A stretch of 64,000 nt of DNA, from contig JACEVL010000479.1 in NCBI GenBank assembly GCA_020284085.1, positions 774,103 through 838,102 of the forward strand, read 5' to 3'. Below are positions 11,487 to 23,900 of the stretch, piece after piece (the first letter of the stretch is position 1; every line of letters starts with the position of its first letter). The position numbers were made by a program, and so were the translations under genes. The notes under the pieces are model-generated. The model was given only the letters and a program-made list of their open reading frames with translations, was not told the DNA's origin and did no database searches. Source of the DNA: Aporrectodea caliginosa. Taxonomy: Eukaryota; Annelida; Clitellata; Crassiclitellata; Lumbricidae.

Positions 11487-13260
11487 TGGAAATGGAGTGA
11501 AAAGGAGGAGGCGCGAATGGAGGAAAAGGAGAAAGAGAGCGAAATGGAGGGGAAAGGGAGAAGAGAGCGAAATGGAGGGTAAGGAGGAAGAGGTGAGAAA
11601 TGGAGGAAAGGGAAGAAGATGGAGCGAAATGGAGGAAAGGGAGGGAAGAGAGGTGAAACGGAGGAAAGGGAGGAAGAGAGCGAAATGGAGGGCAAGGAGG
11701 AAGAGAGCGAAATGGAGGAAAGGGAGGAAGAGAGCGAAACGGAGGAAAGGGAGAAAAAGAGCGAAATGGAGGAGGAAAGAATGGAGGAAAGGGAGGAGGT
11801 GCGAATGGAGGAAAGGGAGGAGGTGCAAATGGAGGAAAGGGAGGAGGTGCGAATGGAGGAAAGGAGGAGGTGCGAATGGAGTAAAGGGAGGAGGTGCGAA
11901 TGGAGGAAAGGGAGGAGGTGCGAATGGAGGAAAAGGAGGAGGTGCGAATGGAGGAAAGGGAGGAGGTGAGAATGGAGGAAAGGGAGGAGGTGCGAATGGA
12001 GTGAAAGGGAGGAGGTGCGAATGGAGGAAAAGGAGGAGGTGAGAATGGAGGAAAGGGAGGAGGTGCGAATGGAGGAAAGGGAGGAGGTGCGAATGGAGGA
12101 AAAGGGAGGAGGTGAGGAATGGAGGAAAAGGAGGAGGTGCGAATGGAGGAAAGGGAGGAGGTGCGAATGGAGGAAAGGGAGGAGGTGCGAATGGAGGAAA
12201 GGGAGGGGAGGTGCGAATGGAGGAAAAGGAGGAGGTGCGAGAATGGAGGAAAGGGAGGAGGTGCGAATGGAGGAAAGGGAGGAGGTGAGAATGGAGGAAA
12301 GGGAGGAGGTGCGAATGGAGGAAAGGGAGGAGGAGCGAATGGAGGAAAGGGAGGAGGTGCGAATGGAGGAAAGGGGAGGGAGGTGAGAATGGAGGAAAGG
12401 GAGGAGGTGAGAATGGAGGAAAAGGGAGGAGGTGCGAATGGAGGAAAGGGAGGAGGTGAAAAATGGAGGAAAAGGAGGAGGTGCGAATGGAGGAAAGGGA
12501 GGAGGAAAAGAGAATGGAGGAAAGGGAGGAGGTGCGAATGGAGGGAAAGGGAGGAGGTGCGAATGGAGGAAAGGGAGGAGGTGCGAATGGAGGAAAGGGA
12601 GGAGGTGAGAATGGAGGAAAGGGAGGAGGTGCGAATGGAGGAAAGGGAGGAGGTGACAATGGAGGAAAAGGAGGAGGTGCGAATGGAGGAAAGGGAGGAG
12701 GTGCAAATGGAGGAAAAGGAGGAGGTGCGAATGGAGGAAAGGGAGGAGGTGCGAATGGAGGAAAGGGAGGAGGTGCGAATGGAGGAAAGAGAGGAGGTGA
12801 GAATGGAGGAAGGGAGGAGGTGCGAATGGAGTGAAAGGGAGGAGGTGCGAATGGAGGAAAAGGGAGGAGGTGAGAATGGAGGAAAGGGAGGAGGTAAGAA
12901 TGAATGGAGGAAAGGGAGGAGGTGCGAATGGAGGAAAGGGAGGAGGTGAGAATGGAGGAAAGGGAGGAGGTGCGAATGGAGGAAAGGGAGGAGGTGGAAT
13001 GGAGGAAAGGGAGGAGGTGAGAATGGAGGAAAAGGGAGGGAGGTGCGAATGGAGGAAAGGGAGGAGGTGCGAATGGAGGAAAGGGAGGAGGTGAGAATGG
13101 AGGAAAAGGAGGAGGTGCGAATGGAGGAAAGGGAGGAGGAGCGAATGGAGGAAAGGGAGGAGGTGAGAATGGAGGAAAGGGAGGAGGTGCGAATGGAGGA
13201 AAGGGAGGAGGTGACAATGGAGGAAAAGGAGGAGGTGCGAATGGAGGAAAGGGAGGAGGT
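11487..13260 (+). repeat. Homopurine minisatellite array 2
   Basis: The array has the same design as array 1 but is shorter. 27-bp-type units occupy about 11487-11775 and 24-bp GGTGCGAATGGAGG units occupy about 11776-13260. It starts abruptly after CACATGGCATGG, where copy 2 of the flank instead continues into single-copy sequence (CACATGGCATATGAC). This marks the breakpoint of the tandem duplication. It ends with the same GGAGGTTCTGCC junction as array 1. Confidence 0.95.
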
Positions 13261-16200
13261 TCTGCCTTATGTAATTATAGTGTCCTTTCCTTCTAATCTT
13301 GCATGTAGTGCAGCGTGTGGTTTTCGGTCAACTTGCATTCGCTCTCTAATAATAATTATTATGTCGAAACCATCGAAGTCTTCTTTGAACGACTTTGTCT
13401 AGCAGAGTTGTTTCGATCCATCCCTAGGCCTATGCTGTCTAATGCCAGCGTTTCTTATTTTCTAAAGTCTTGAGATCCCTGCGATCTTCCGCAGTAAACT
13501 ATTTTATTTATGCTTTAATAATTCTTTTCTTGTCTTGCTTTCGCACTGGCCAACATTCCGACCCGTAGCCTAGAGGCAAATCGGTTGTATCTTCGTCTCG
13601 CATAATTAGCTTAATAATTATCTTTGTCTGTTTTATTGGTCTTGGTAGGCCCTAAATAGTAATAGGATTGCAAATTTGCAAGGGGTGTTCGATCAGGCAC
13701 GAATGAGGAAGCTTTTCGCCTCGCAAGATATAATTAAAATTATGAAATTATTTAATTTCCCAAAGAACTGATTTAAATTGTTATTACTTTTAACCAAAAA
13801 GATGGTATTAAAAATGCGCCAATGTGCACACCCAAATAAAAGTTCCTTAATTAGGCCTACAGCTAGCCTCTTCCCGGACCCCTCCCCTCAGAGAGGTTGA
13901 AATCTGCGTAATTTTTGGGAAGCTCTGGTTACGCCACTGAGTGCAACCTCCAAATAAATAATTGCCCCAAAATCACTTAACCCTTTTAAAACTGACCCCG
14001 TAGGCTACTCTGACCATGTCCAATGGATACCCCCGAAATTGTTTTCTGGCTACGCCTTTGCTTAACATGGTCAGTACTGTAGTCTACCTTCGCTCCAATC
14101 ATTTTGGGCAACTCGTCATTCTAAATTCGAATGGTGAATAGCCGGGCTTTCCCTTCTAGTCCGTTCTTGAATTTTGCTCTCCACTGAACTCAGCTACACA
14201 AATCGTGAGAATACTTGATCTGAATTATACCACTCAGAGGGCAAGACTATACTAAACTGGGATGCTAAGTAATCGAATCACTATCTACTCATTCGTAGGC
14301 TAATCATGAACTCCGCGTAAATGTTCCTCAAGATAAAAATTTAATTTTCTGCACTCTGCACTCAGTCGCATAAAATTGAAAGACCAGGAAGGCGTAGACC
14401 TACGCATTATTGTTATAAGATTTACGAATTTAAAGTCCATTCATTTAATTGATTCTTACGGCTAATTGCGTGTGTTCAATTTGAAAAGCTTATTGTCTGC
14501 ATTAATTACTAACCTTCTGCTACAACGGAAATATTGCGCTAAATAAATTATATATCTTATAACACCCGGAAGCCGAAAGAAGTTGGAGTTAAATGAAGTT
14601 ATTAATAATTAGTTAATAATTAATTTTCAGAGTTTTAGAAGTTACAGTTAAAACATTTTATGCGAGAAACAAATTAGAAATTGGTTCTGAAGAGACGAAG
14701 AGTTTTCGCGTCGCTGGACTGAGTTTATTTCTGCTGTTCTGACTCCGCTGAAAACAGCCACCGAGATCTGTGGGAATGTGACTGCATTTGATGAGGTCAG
14801 GCGCATAACCTTGAAAGGACCAGGAAGGCGTAGACCTACGCAATTGGGATAAGTTTTGACGAATTTAAAGTCCATGTGAAATCTATTGTGATTATAAACG
14901 GCAGAGATTTTACCAGTGTCGCGCAATTTGAGCTGGTTGATTGTGTCTGCATAAAAACTAATAATTACTAACTGGCTACGGAAGCGGTGCCGCTACATTT
15001 TCTACGAAATATTCCGCTAAATAAATTATTTATTGCACATAACTATGGCGGAAGCCGAAATAAAGTTGGCAAAAGTTAAATGAAGTTATTAATAATTAGT
15101 TAATAATTAATTTTCAGAGTTTTAGAAGTTACAGTTAAAACATTTTATGCGAGAAACAAATTAGTGTCAAATTTGGTTCTGAAGAGACGAAGAGTATTCG
15201 CGTCGCTGGACTGAGTTATTTCTGCTGTTGCTGTTGTACTGCAAACAGCCACCGAGATCTGTGGGAGGGTGACTAGTATTTGATGAGGTCAGTCTCTTAA
15301 CCTCTGACCCGGCTTTATTCTATGTATAGGAAGCAGCAAGAGGGACAAGTTGCTTGACGTATCCCTTGATGTCATGTGAAATCTATCGTGGCCATAAACG
15401 GGCAGAGATTTTACCAGGCTCGCGCAGTTTCAGCTGGTTGATTGTCGCAAATACCAGTAATACATAAACGCAACAGGTAACAAAGAAATAAAAACTGAAA
15501 TAACCCATTTGTTCTATGTATACCAGCAAATTGGTATGACTTTAGTTTGTATGATGATGATGATATATGCGTTTATTTATCAAGCAGAAGACACCGCTTC
15601 ACAACTTACATACACAAAATTGTATACAGAAAAAAGGGAATAACGTTAGTTTTTAAGATTTTCAAGTTTGTATAGAACTCGAAACTGTGTCATACAACAA
15701 GGCTGCTCTAGTCACTGGTGGATTAAGTGGGGGCGGGGGATACAGCCATGGCGACCTTCTGAAATTGAAATCCTCTAAGCTGAACTTCATCCCTATCTGA
15801 TCCTCTCTGTACATTTCTTCTGAATCCACCACTGGCTGTAGCCACACTCTAGTGCAGTATTCGACTACCGTATATTGATTTAATATCCAAGTGTACTTAT
15901 TACCAAATTTATGACAGATTCTGAGTAAAATGAATGTAAATAAGTAAATATATATATATATTTTCCAACTGCATAACCACACTTTGGTTTACATGAAATT
16001 AAGCATTACGAATCATTCTTGTAAAAACGTTTTCCTCACCAAATTGTCTGCCCATGGGTCGATTCAGTCATGCGATCTGGGACACAGGGAATAGGGGAGT
16101 GTCTTTATAGGAGGAAGGAGCAGGTTCAGCTGAGTTTTCAGTGTGCAGAAATTTGGAATGAGTCCGGTCAAAGCCCAGTAGGGCGAGCTTTGCTGTAGTT

Positions 16201-16758
16201 TCCTCGTCATGAATCATGAATAGGCTTTCTTGCAACCTGTAGCATGAACGTCTTGGTGTTTCTTTGATCTATTTTACATCGATCGTGATAACCTACGTGT
16301 CAGATTGTTGTTTTGTATGTTAGGAGCGTGTCCGAGGAGTTTTTATTAAAGAGGCGCTATATAAATTATGTAGTAAATATCTATTGTGTAATTGCGACTG
16401 AGAAAAGGTAGAGCATATTGCAGTGCAGTCAGTCTAAATATGACTGTTTGTAGTTCTATTTGGCAACAGGTTGGATGATGAAAGTTAATTACTTGGGTTT
16501 GAGAAATATCCTTGAATTGTTCACATGCAAGTCATTCGGTTCAGTGGTTATTGTGTCAGCCACTGGTATTTAAAACCTGGTGAAAATTACCATGGTTTTG
16601 AGTAATTTGGTCTAATTGTTAGACTGCTGTTCTCCTGTCTGAACTACCTTTGTACCAATTAATATATAACAGACCATGCCTTTGTATTGTTGATGGCGAT
16701 TAGTAATCGGATTTTCTCAGAACACCAAACTTTAATTTGATCAGGTACTCACATGGCA
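13261..16758 (+). repeat. Right-flank segmental duplication, copy 2
   Basis: Second copy of the 3.7-kb flank. It lacks the 720-bp block of copy 1. It has its own internal repeat of about 480 bp: the stretch with GCGAGAAACAAATTAG and TCGCGTCGCTGGACTGAG occurs at about 14665 and again at about 15150, with rearranged sequence between. After 16758 the sequence is single copy and leads into the PLEKHA1/2-like gene. Confidence 0.85.
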
Positions 16759-17072
16759 TATGACTGAATAGAGCAAATTTTCCCCCCAATTGGATATCTT
16801 TTAGTGCATGATTGACTGTCTTTGAGAAATTTTTCTGGGGAGTGTGTATCTATCATGTGTAATGGCAGTCCATTTTTCCTGGACCTGCCATATCAGTTTC
16901 TTGCTTGGGGTCAAAACTACCTTGTGAATGATCCATTTCTTCTGCTTTGCTTGACTCAATTTGCCTTCTCATCTTTGCCTCATCTTTCTTTACCTGGTAG
17001 ATGGCACAGAGGTAATAATGGATACGTTGTCCATTTGTCTTATTGATATTATTTGTTTTGTTGATGACTTAG

Positions 17073-17237
17073 AAATCAGAAATGGAAAATGAAGTCACTG
17101 AGAAGCACATCTTCTGTGGTTTTCTCGAATTCGAGGAGAAGGAAAACAGCGGAGTATTTGTTCGGAAATTAGTACGTCTTGACACAGCGTCTTGCAAACT
17201 GGACTATTTCCCAGACAAATCAGGAGGCATTGGAACA
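17073..17237 (+). CDS. PLEKHA1/2: PLEKHA1/2-like first coding exon, copy a
   Basis: The exon lies between an acceptor (TGACTTAG) and a donor (GTAAGTGAG). It is 165 nt long, and all 55 codons are open in the family frame. It contains the likely start ATG at 17082 and the first PH strands, ending LDYFPDKSGGIGT. It differs from the second copy at 18205-18369 by five bases, all synonymous. Flanking intron sequence is duplicated too. Phase is 0 at both ends. Confidence 0.88.
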
Positions 17238-17878
17238 GTAAGTGAGAGCCAGAATTAATATCTTAGCTTTGCTGTCTTGTTTGGTTTAATTATATTTTTA
17301 TTAATTAATGTTTCATTATTTTATGCTTGGCTCATACATTTTATGCTTGGCTCATACATTTGTCAAACCTTTTTTAATGGCGGGCCAGTGGGCAGTGGCA
17401 ATATTTTGCATCAAGTGGTGCCGAAGACGCCTAAGCAAAATGGGGTTGGGGTTTGGGAGGAGGCTCGGGGAGGCCATCCCCAGAAATTTTTGCAAAACTA
17501 AATCTTAAATGGTGCATTTTTTGTAGCTTACAGTCAAATTAGGCTGAAAAAATCTAAACTTTGGTCTTCATTATCAGTCACGAACATCACATAAAACTCA
17601 TTGAGCCTTGAAACTGACAAATTTAAACTTTTTGCTCAAATTGAGTAGTCTTTAGAGAAGGCTCCACGAGCCAGAAAAGCATTTTCGGCTGGCCAGAAAT
17701 GGTCTCTGGGCCGGCTCTTTGACACCTCTGGTGTAGACAAACTGTTAAAATTAATTAAGAAAATAGTTAAAACATACTAACTTAGAAAGTACTGTTTAAC
17801 TCAACAGGTTACATATTCCAAACTTTATTTATATTTATTATTCTTATTGTTAATATCTTATTATTATTCTTGGGACGG

Positions 17879-17924
<46 letters not shown>

Positions 17925-20900
17925 TGTTGTTACTGTTGTGTTGTTGTCTGTCATGTTGTTGTTGCTGTTGTTGTTGTTTGAATTGAATAAATGAATATTA
18001 TTATTATTATTTGTGGGTTCGAGCCTCCCCAAGATCATTACAGTGTAGGGACCTTGAGCAAGTCCTTCACTCACAATTGCTCAATGCCATCAATTGATGC
18101 TTGGTTATCAGAGAATTTATGCTTAATAAATGCTTAGTAATAATAATGTCTGAATAATATTATTTGTTTTGTTGAATACATTTTCTTATCTGGTGATGAT
18201 GTAGAAATCCGAAATGGAAAATGAAGTCACTGAGAAGCACATCTTCTGTGGTTTTCTCGAATTCGAGGAGAAGGAAAACAGTGGAGTATTTGTTCGGAAA
18301 TTAGTACGTCTTGACACAGCTTCATGCAAACTGGACTATTTCCCAGACAAGTCAGGAGGCATTGGAACAGTAAGTGAAAGCCAGAATTAATATCTTAAGT
18401 TTGCTGTCGTTTTTGGTTTAATTACAAACTGTTTGTTAAAATTAATATAAAAAATAGTTAAAACATACTGTCTTAGAAAGTGCTGTTTAATTCAGTGGGC
18501 TACATATTTCACATTCCCAACTTTATTTTTATTTATTATTCTTATTGTTATTATTTTATGATTCTTGTTGTTGTTAAATTTTTATTTATTAGCCTTATTC
18601 TCTTATTGTTGTTATTATTTTAGGATTCTTGTTGTTAATAATGATAATGATAATAATAAAAATATTATTATAAAGCTATTTAGAGAGCTTTTTCACAAGG
18701 GTATGCATATATGCAATCTTAAAAGTGCGTTAAGTTACTCTATTACTTGCGATCCCCACCAGCTGCTGTTTTGTAATGTTCTATTGGTTGATTATAATTC
18801 TTGGTATTCATGTCTTTCAGCAGTGTTTTAGCCATATTATTCATATTCCAACTGACGCATGCTAGAATGATAATCTGATGCACAGTTGTCATCTTCCAGC
18901 ACACAAAGGGAACTCTGTGTTACTTTAAACATGACAACAAGTACTTGTATGTATCTGGACATTTATATAGCACATTTTTGGAACATCATAAAGGCACAGA
19001 TCATTTAAATTGGTTATCTTTGCCCATTTAAATTGGTTGATTTTGGTGCGTCATCGCTTGATGCCCTGTGCATTAGACATTGGAAAATTAAATAAAGTTT
19101 ACCATGGCAGTACAGGATTTGATCTGCTGGCACAGAGTTATCAGTTCAGTCAGACTTTGCTTTACCTTATGTGGAAACTTAGAAAAATTAATTTTAGAAA
19201 TGTGTTTTTATTGAAGACTGCATTTTTGCAGGAGCCGCGGTCGAGCCTTGAACCGGATGGCAGCTTTAATGTGTGTTTTTTATCAATGGTTAGTCACTCT
19301 TATTGATTTAATTAGTCATTATATCTATGCTAATTATATTGTTTGACAAGCTGCTTTAGGGTATGTGAATGGTTTAATTACACCAGTGTAACTGGCCTTT
19401 TTAGGTTCGAATAATTATAATGACTCTTTGCATTTGTGTAAAATGAATCATTGGGTGCTGACTTTTTTAATAATTACTGAAATTTGGATGTTTAGCTCAG
19501 TTGATCAATTTGAGCTTTTGCAGTTTGTAAGAAGCAGTGAGGGTTTGTGTGCATTTAAATCCTGTGAGTTGAACCCTATCTGTCTTAACCATATTAAACT
19601 GTTGATGAGCACTTGTAGAGTGCAGTCCTTTAAGAAATCCCAGAGGCAGCCACGGGTATGAAGTATTAGCGAGGAGCAGTGAAGGTTTGCATGTACATGT
19701 GTTTAGGTCCTGTGAGTTGAACCGTATCTGACTTCCCCATATTAAAATGTTGATGAGCACTTGTAGAGACCGAGACAGCCATGGGTATGAAGTAATTAGC
19801 GACCTGTAGTTTCTCTTAGCCTCAGCATATGAGGGCAGGTGGCCAGCCCTCTCCATTGCTGCTTTCTCTTCCTACTGAGAGTGTATAGGTAGTGAACTCA
19901 TAGCTGAGTTGTCTATGGGGTGCAAGTGGAGCCAAAAGCTAAAATAAATGTCAGCACTGCGGGAATTGAACCTCAGCTTCTCAGTTGACAGTCTAGCATG
20001 CCAGCCACGACTATGATGTACTCCCTGAGCACTACTAAAGTTTCAATAACTGAAATTGAGAGTAGGCAATTAAAATTGCCAAGTGCTTTAGAAGTTCTTT
20101 CGTAAATTTTAATTTTTGCTTTTAATTTTGCATGTGTTAATGCATTTGTTTATTTGTCTGTGATTTTACCCTTTCAGTGTTTAATGCTTTCATTTGTTTA
20201 ATATATTCTGTAAAAGTTTAGAGATTAAAGCATGCTTTGTTTTTGTTTGTTGCCAGGCAGCAGATGCTGCGTCTGCAAGACTCACGGGTTCTCAGGTTCG
20301 GGGGACAAAGTACAAAACTGTTTCTGTGAGTTTATACAGTTCTACAAAAACTTAGTAACAAATGTTTAAACAAATTTTTGAGACATTTTAGCTTAAAGAA
20401 TCTTTGAATTTGATCAGTTTCCTTAATACATTGGTTCTTAACTTATATTCCTTGCTGTGGACCAGCTAATCCTTGAGATTCCTCAGCACCGTTCTTACTG
20501 CCAGCCACATTGTGGACAATTTTACACAGACGTTAGCAGAATGTTTTAATGAAATAAGGTGCAGTGTTATTAGCATTGTTTGCCTGTAGAGGAGCGTTTT
20601 GTTGTTGACGTTATTTAGACTAGACGAGCATTTAAAGCGCACTTCTGATTTTTTTTATCTTGAAGCTATGAAAATTTCTGATTATGATTATGGTGGGTTC
20701 GAGCCTCCCTCTTTTAAGAAAACTGATTTCTTGATTTTTTCTGTTAGATATTGTTGTATCCGGTAAGAAGTATTATTTCAAAGCGACATCAGAGAAAGAG
20801 AAACAGACTTGGATCAACAGACTCCAGGATGCATCACGAATCACGGTGAATTACCTTTTTTCGTTGGTAAACATCCAGAATTTTGTAAAAGACGTTTCAT

Positions 20901-23900
20901 ATTACTCCAGCCAAACTTGCATCTTATTGTTACTTGAGATGTTTATTTAAAATGTTAATCACAATCCTTATTTAATCAAAGTAAGCTTTAATAACTACTG
21001 CACATGTACATCTTTCTTTCTCTTGCATTTATACTGTCCTTATGGAACAACCTTCAAAGTCCACTAATGTATCCAATTTATCCATTCCAATAACTAAAAT
21101 GGATGAGAGCCTTTCGGGTCGCTGGTACAGTCTTCCTATACCTATTCAGGAAGCCAAAAAGCCTTTATGTTTTAAAAGACAGTTTAAAATGTACTTGCTA
21201 TGTAGCTCTGAGCACTGACAGTTGATAGTGTGTGTAAAGCATCCTAGAAGTAGCTGACGATGCTAAAGAAATTGTCTTAATTACAATTACGTTTAAAATT
21301 AAAACTTTCCAGCCATGAGATGTCTCGAGCAACCATTGCTGCATATCTAGATTGTTAGACCGCCATGCACCTTTGTGCGATTGGTAAAACATGCTATACA
21401 AGTGTTTAGAGAGTAATGTAGTGTCTCTTCAGAAAGCTCATGAGGTGCTCCCGACCTAACCTATACAAGTGAAACAGCGTCGTAGAAATAGAGTGATACA
21501 AAGGAGAAGAAATTCATACATGTTAAGTATTCTCGCTGACTCTAGCCTCTGACTCAAGCTTATCATGTCAACTCGTCTGATGGGTTTGTTGACATGATGT
21601 GCTCTTTCAGTTATTTTACCCGTCATGTTAAACTCGTACTTCGTTCCAATAAATAAATGACTGCTTCACTATTGTGCAGGCGAATTATTGTCGTTACTTT
21701 AGGTTCCTCAGCGACAGAGTCTGATGGACAGTGGGAGCTTTCAGACGGGGTTCAAGGTGGAAGTAGTTGGCGGTGTTGTGCTTAAAACACCGATGGAGCT
21801 GGCACAAGTGACTCAGGTAAATGTCTCCACTGATTTCTCGAGTGTATTGACAGCCTCCTCCGGATTCAGTTTCATGAAGAATTTCAGGAATATGTGTTAT
21901 GTCAACGGTTATGCATTCTGGAGTTCAGGGCACAATGGGGTCTTGCCTCAAAATATCTAGCTGATGGAATACTCCGGCCAATCTAGCCGGTAAACCCTCC
22001 TCTACTTTTGTCAAAAAAGAAATAGCGCATTGGAAAACATCTGGCACAATGGGGTACCGAGTTCGAGCCCCCGTTGGGCGGATATGCTTTGTAGGCTGTA
22101 GCGCCTAGCTGTTCTGTTAGTAGTTGATTTAAATTGCATAACATGTAAATGGCCAGTGCGTTTGTCAGCGCTTATTGAAAAACCCTCCTCTACTTTTGTC
22201 AAAACCTATTTCTTCGCTCATGGCCTTGTGCACTGGGAGCACCACTGAATGGTTCACACTACTAGAGGGACTTTATAAGTGTTTGATTACAATCTAATAA
22301 TTATAATAATTAAGTAATTAATAAATATAGATTACAGTCTCGTCTCTGTGTTAGTGTCATTGTCTGTATTTGAGTAAGTCATGTTACGCTACGTGTTATG
22401 CTGTATGTTTGTTGAAGGTGTTTCCTCTTAGATCTTTTCTTTTCATGTGATTGTTGAAGTAGTTAAGTTCGTTAAGGTTTATTTAGTATAATATTATGTG
22501 GACCTGTTATTGTACTTTTGTGGATTCTACTCATCCAGCTATTTTAAGAACATGATTAGCTGCCATCACTCTTTATGCAACATGACTTTGTAATTAGGTG
22601 TCCCTATTTAGCAGGATCTAATGATCCCTCCAGGGCCTACTTTTTGAAACCGTAACAAGTTATTCATGTTACTACATTACACTGTGAGTTCTATTGCTGG
22701 TTCAAACTAAAAGAACTGATTGATTGATTGATGTTACGCTACATGTTACGTGATCTTCCTGATGAAACAGGATGCATTGGAAGATGCCGTTTCTGATGAT
22801 GATAGCATCAGCGTGCGTTCCTCGTCTCCGTACCAGCATATCGAAGAAGAGGCAATTAAAGCGGGATTCTGTACCAAACAGGGAGTCTTTGTAAGTGGAT
22901 TGTGTATTATGATTACATTATTTTTTTATGCAGATGAGTTATGGAACCGACAGTTGCAAATTGTCTCGAAATCAAGAAATGGCTATTATATTTTTAAAAG
23001 TCATAACAAAAAACACTTATTAGGCTAGCATTTAAAGGGCAATAGAGTCAAAGAATTGGCTAAACATGCATTTAAATCAATTTTAATGCATATTTGAGGA
23101 ATTTATTTTTGGAGAACGAGAAAGATAAATAATTAATAGGCCTAAATTGTGCATCATTTCTCCTGCAAAGGGAAAATTCATGCCGGTCCATGGCACTTAA
23201 AGTTAATTCCTGCCGGTCTGTGACTCTGAAGAGTTTGGGAAGCACTGTTGTAGCACACTAAGGGATCATCCATAATGGAAATCTTTAAAAATTGACGTGC
23301 CTTGGAATCATCCTTTGTACATGTTGGGCATTACCCACCCCACTTTCCCTTCAGGTGTGTCCACTATCCAGCCAACTACTGAAGCCTAGATAATGCTACT
23401 CTGTTGATCTTTTTGAGCTAAGTGGGATGTATGGTGTGGTACTTTGTTCCTGTGCATCCAGTAAAGTCTGCAATTAGATTCAGCACAGTATAGACTGCTG
23501 TTTACGTAGTATCTGAAGTTGATGTTGAAGATAGAGGCTGTACTGAAATAACCAGTTTTATTATATTTAAATGGAGGTCTGCAATGGACATAATCAAATT
23601 GTGTGGCGCAGTGATCGATTGGTTAGAGCGCTCGGCCTGTAACGTGAGAGATGGGTTTGAGCCTCACCTGAGGCAGTTGCTGTGAGACCTTGAGCAAGTC
23701 GCCCGAGGCAGATTACTGTTGTATTCGTGTGACTTCCTTGAACATGCTATTGTACTTTACTAACAATTGCTCTGCGCCATTGATGTTCTGTCGTATGGTC
23801 GCGTGCACTTCAGAACTTTGGAAGGAGTTCAATATCAAATGCAGTTGTATTGTATTGTTTAATTCCCAGTAAAGATCCTTCATGTCTGCATTTGTGTGAA

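Noticed and set aside
18903..18949. Candidate extra exon of the PLEKHA1/2-like gene (HTKGTLCYFKHDNKY)
   Set aside because: Splice sites are acceptable and phase can be made to fit, but the peptide does not align with the expected TAPP segment. It is mentioned only as a possibility.
19211..19290. Alternative exon candidate after TTTTTGCAG (EPRSSLEPDGSF)
   Set aside because: No resemblance to the TAPP family, and its end phase does not fit the next exon.
23602..23660. A tRNA gene (A-box and B-box-like motifs)
   Set aside because: No complete cloverleaf; the same body follows several other copies, so it is the head of a SINE. The same applies at 18014, 22057, 32789, 34259 and 53966.
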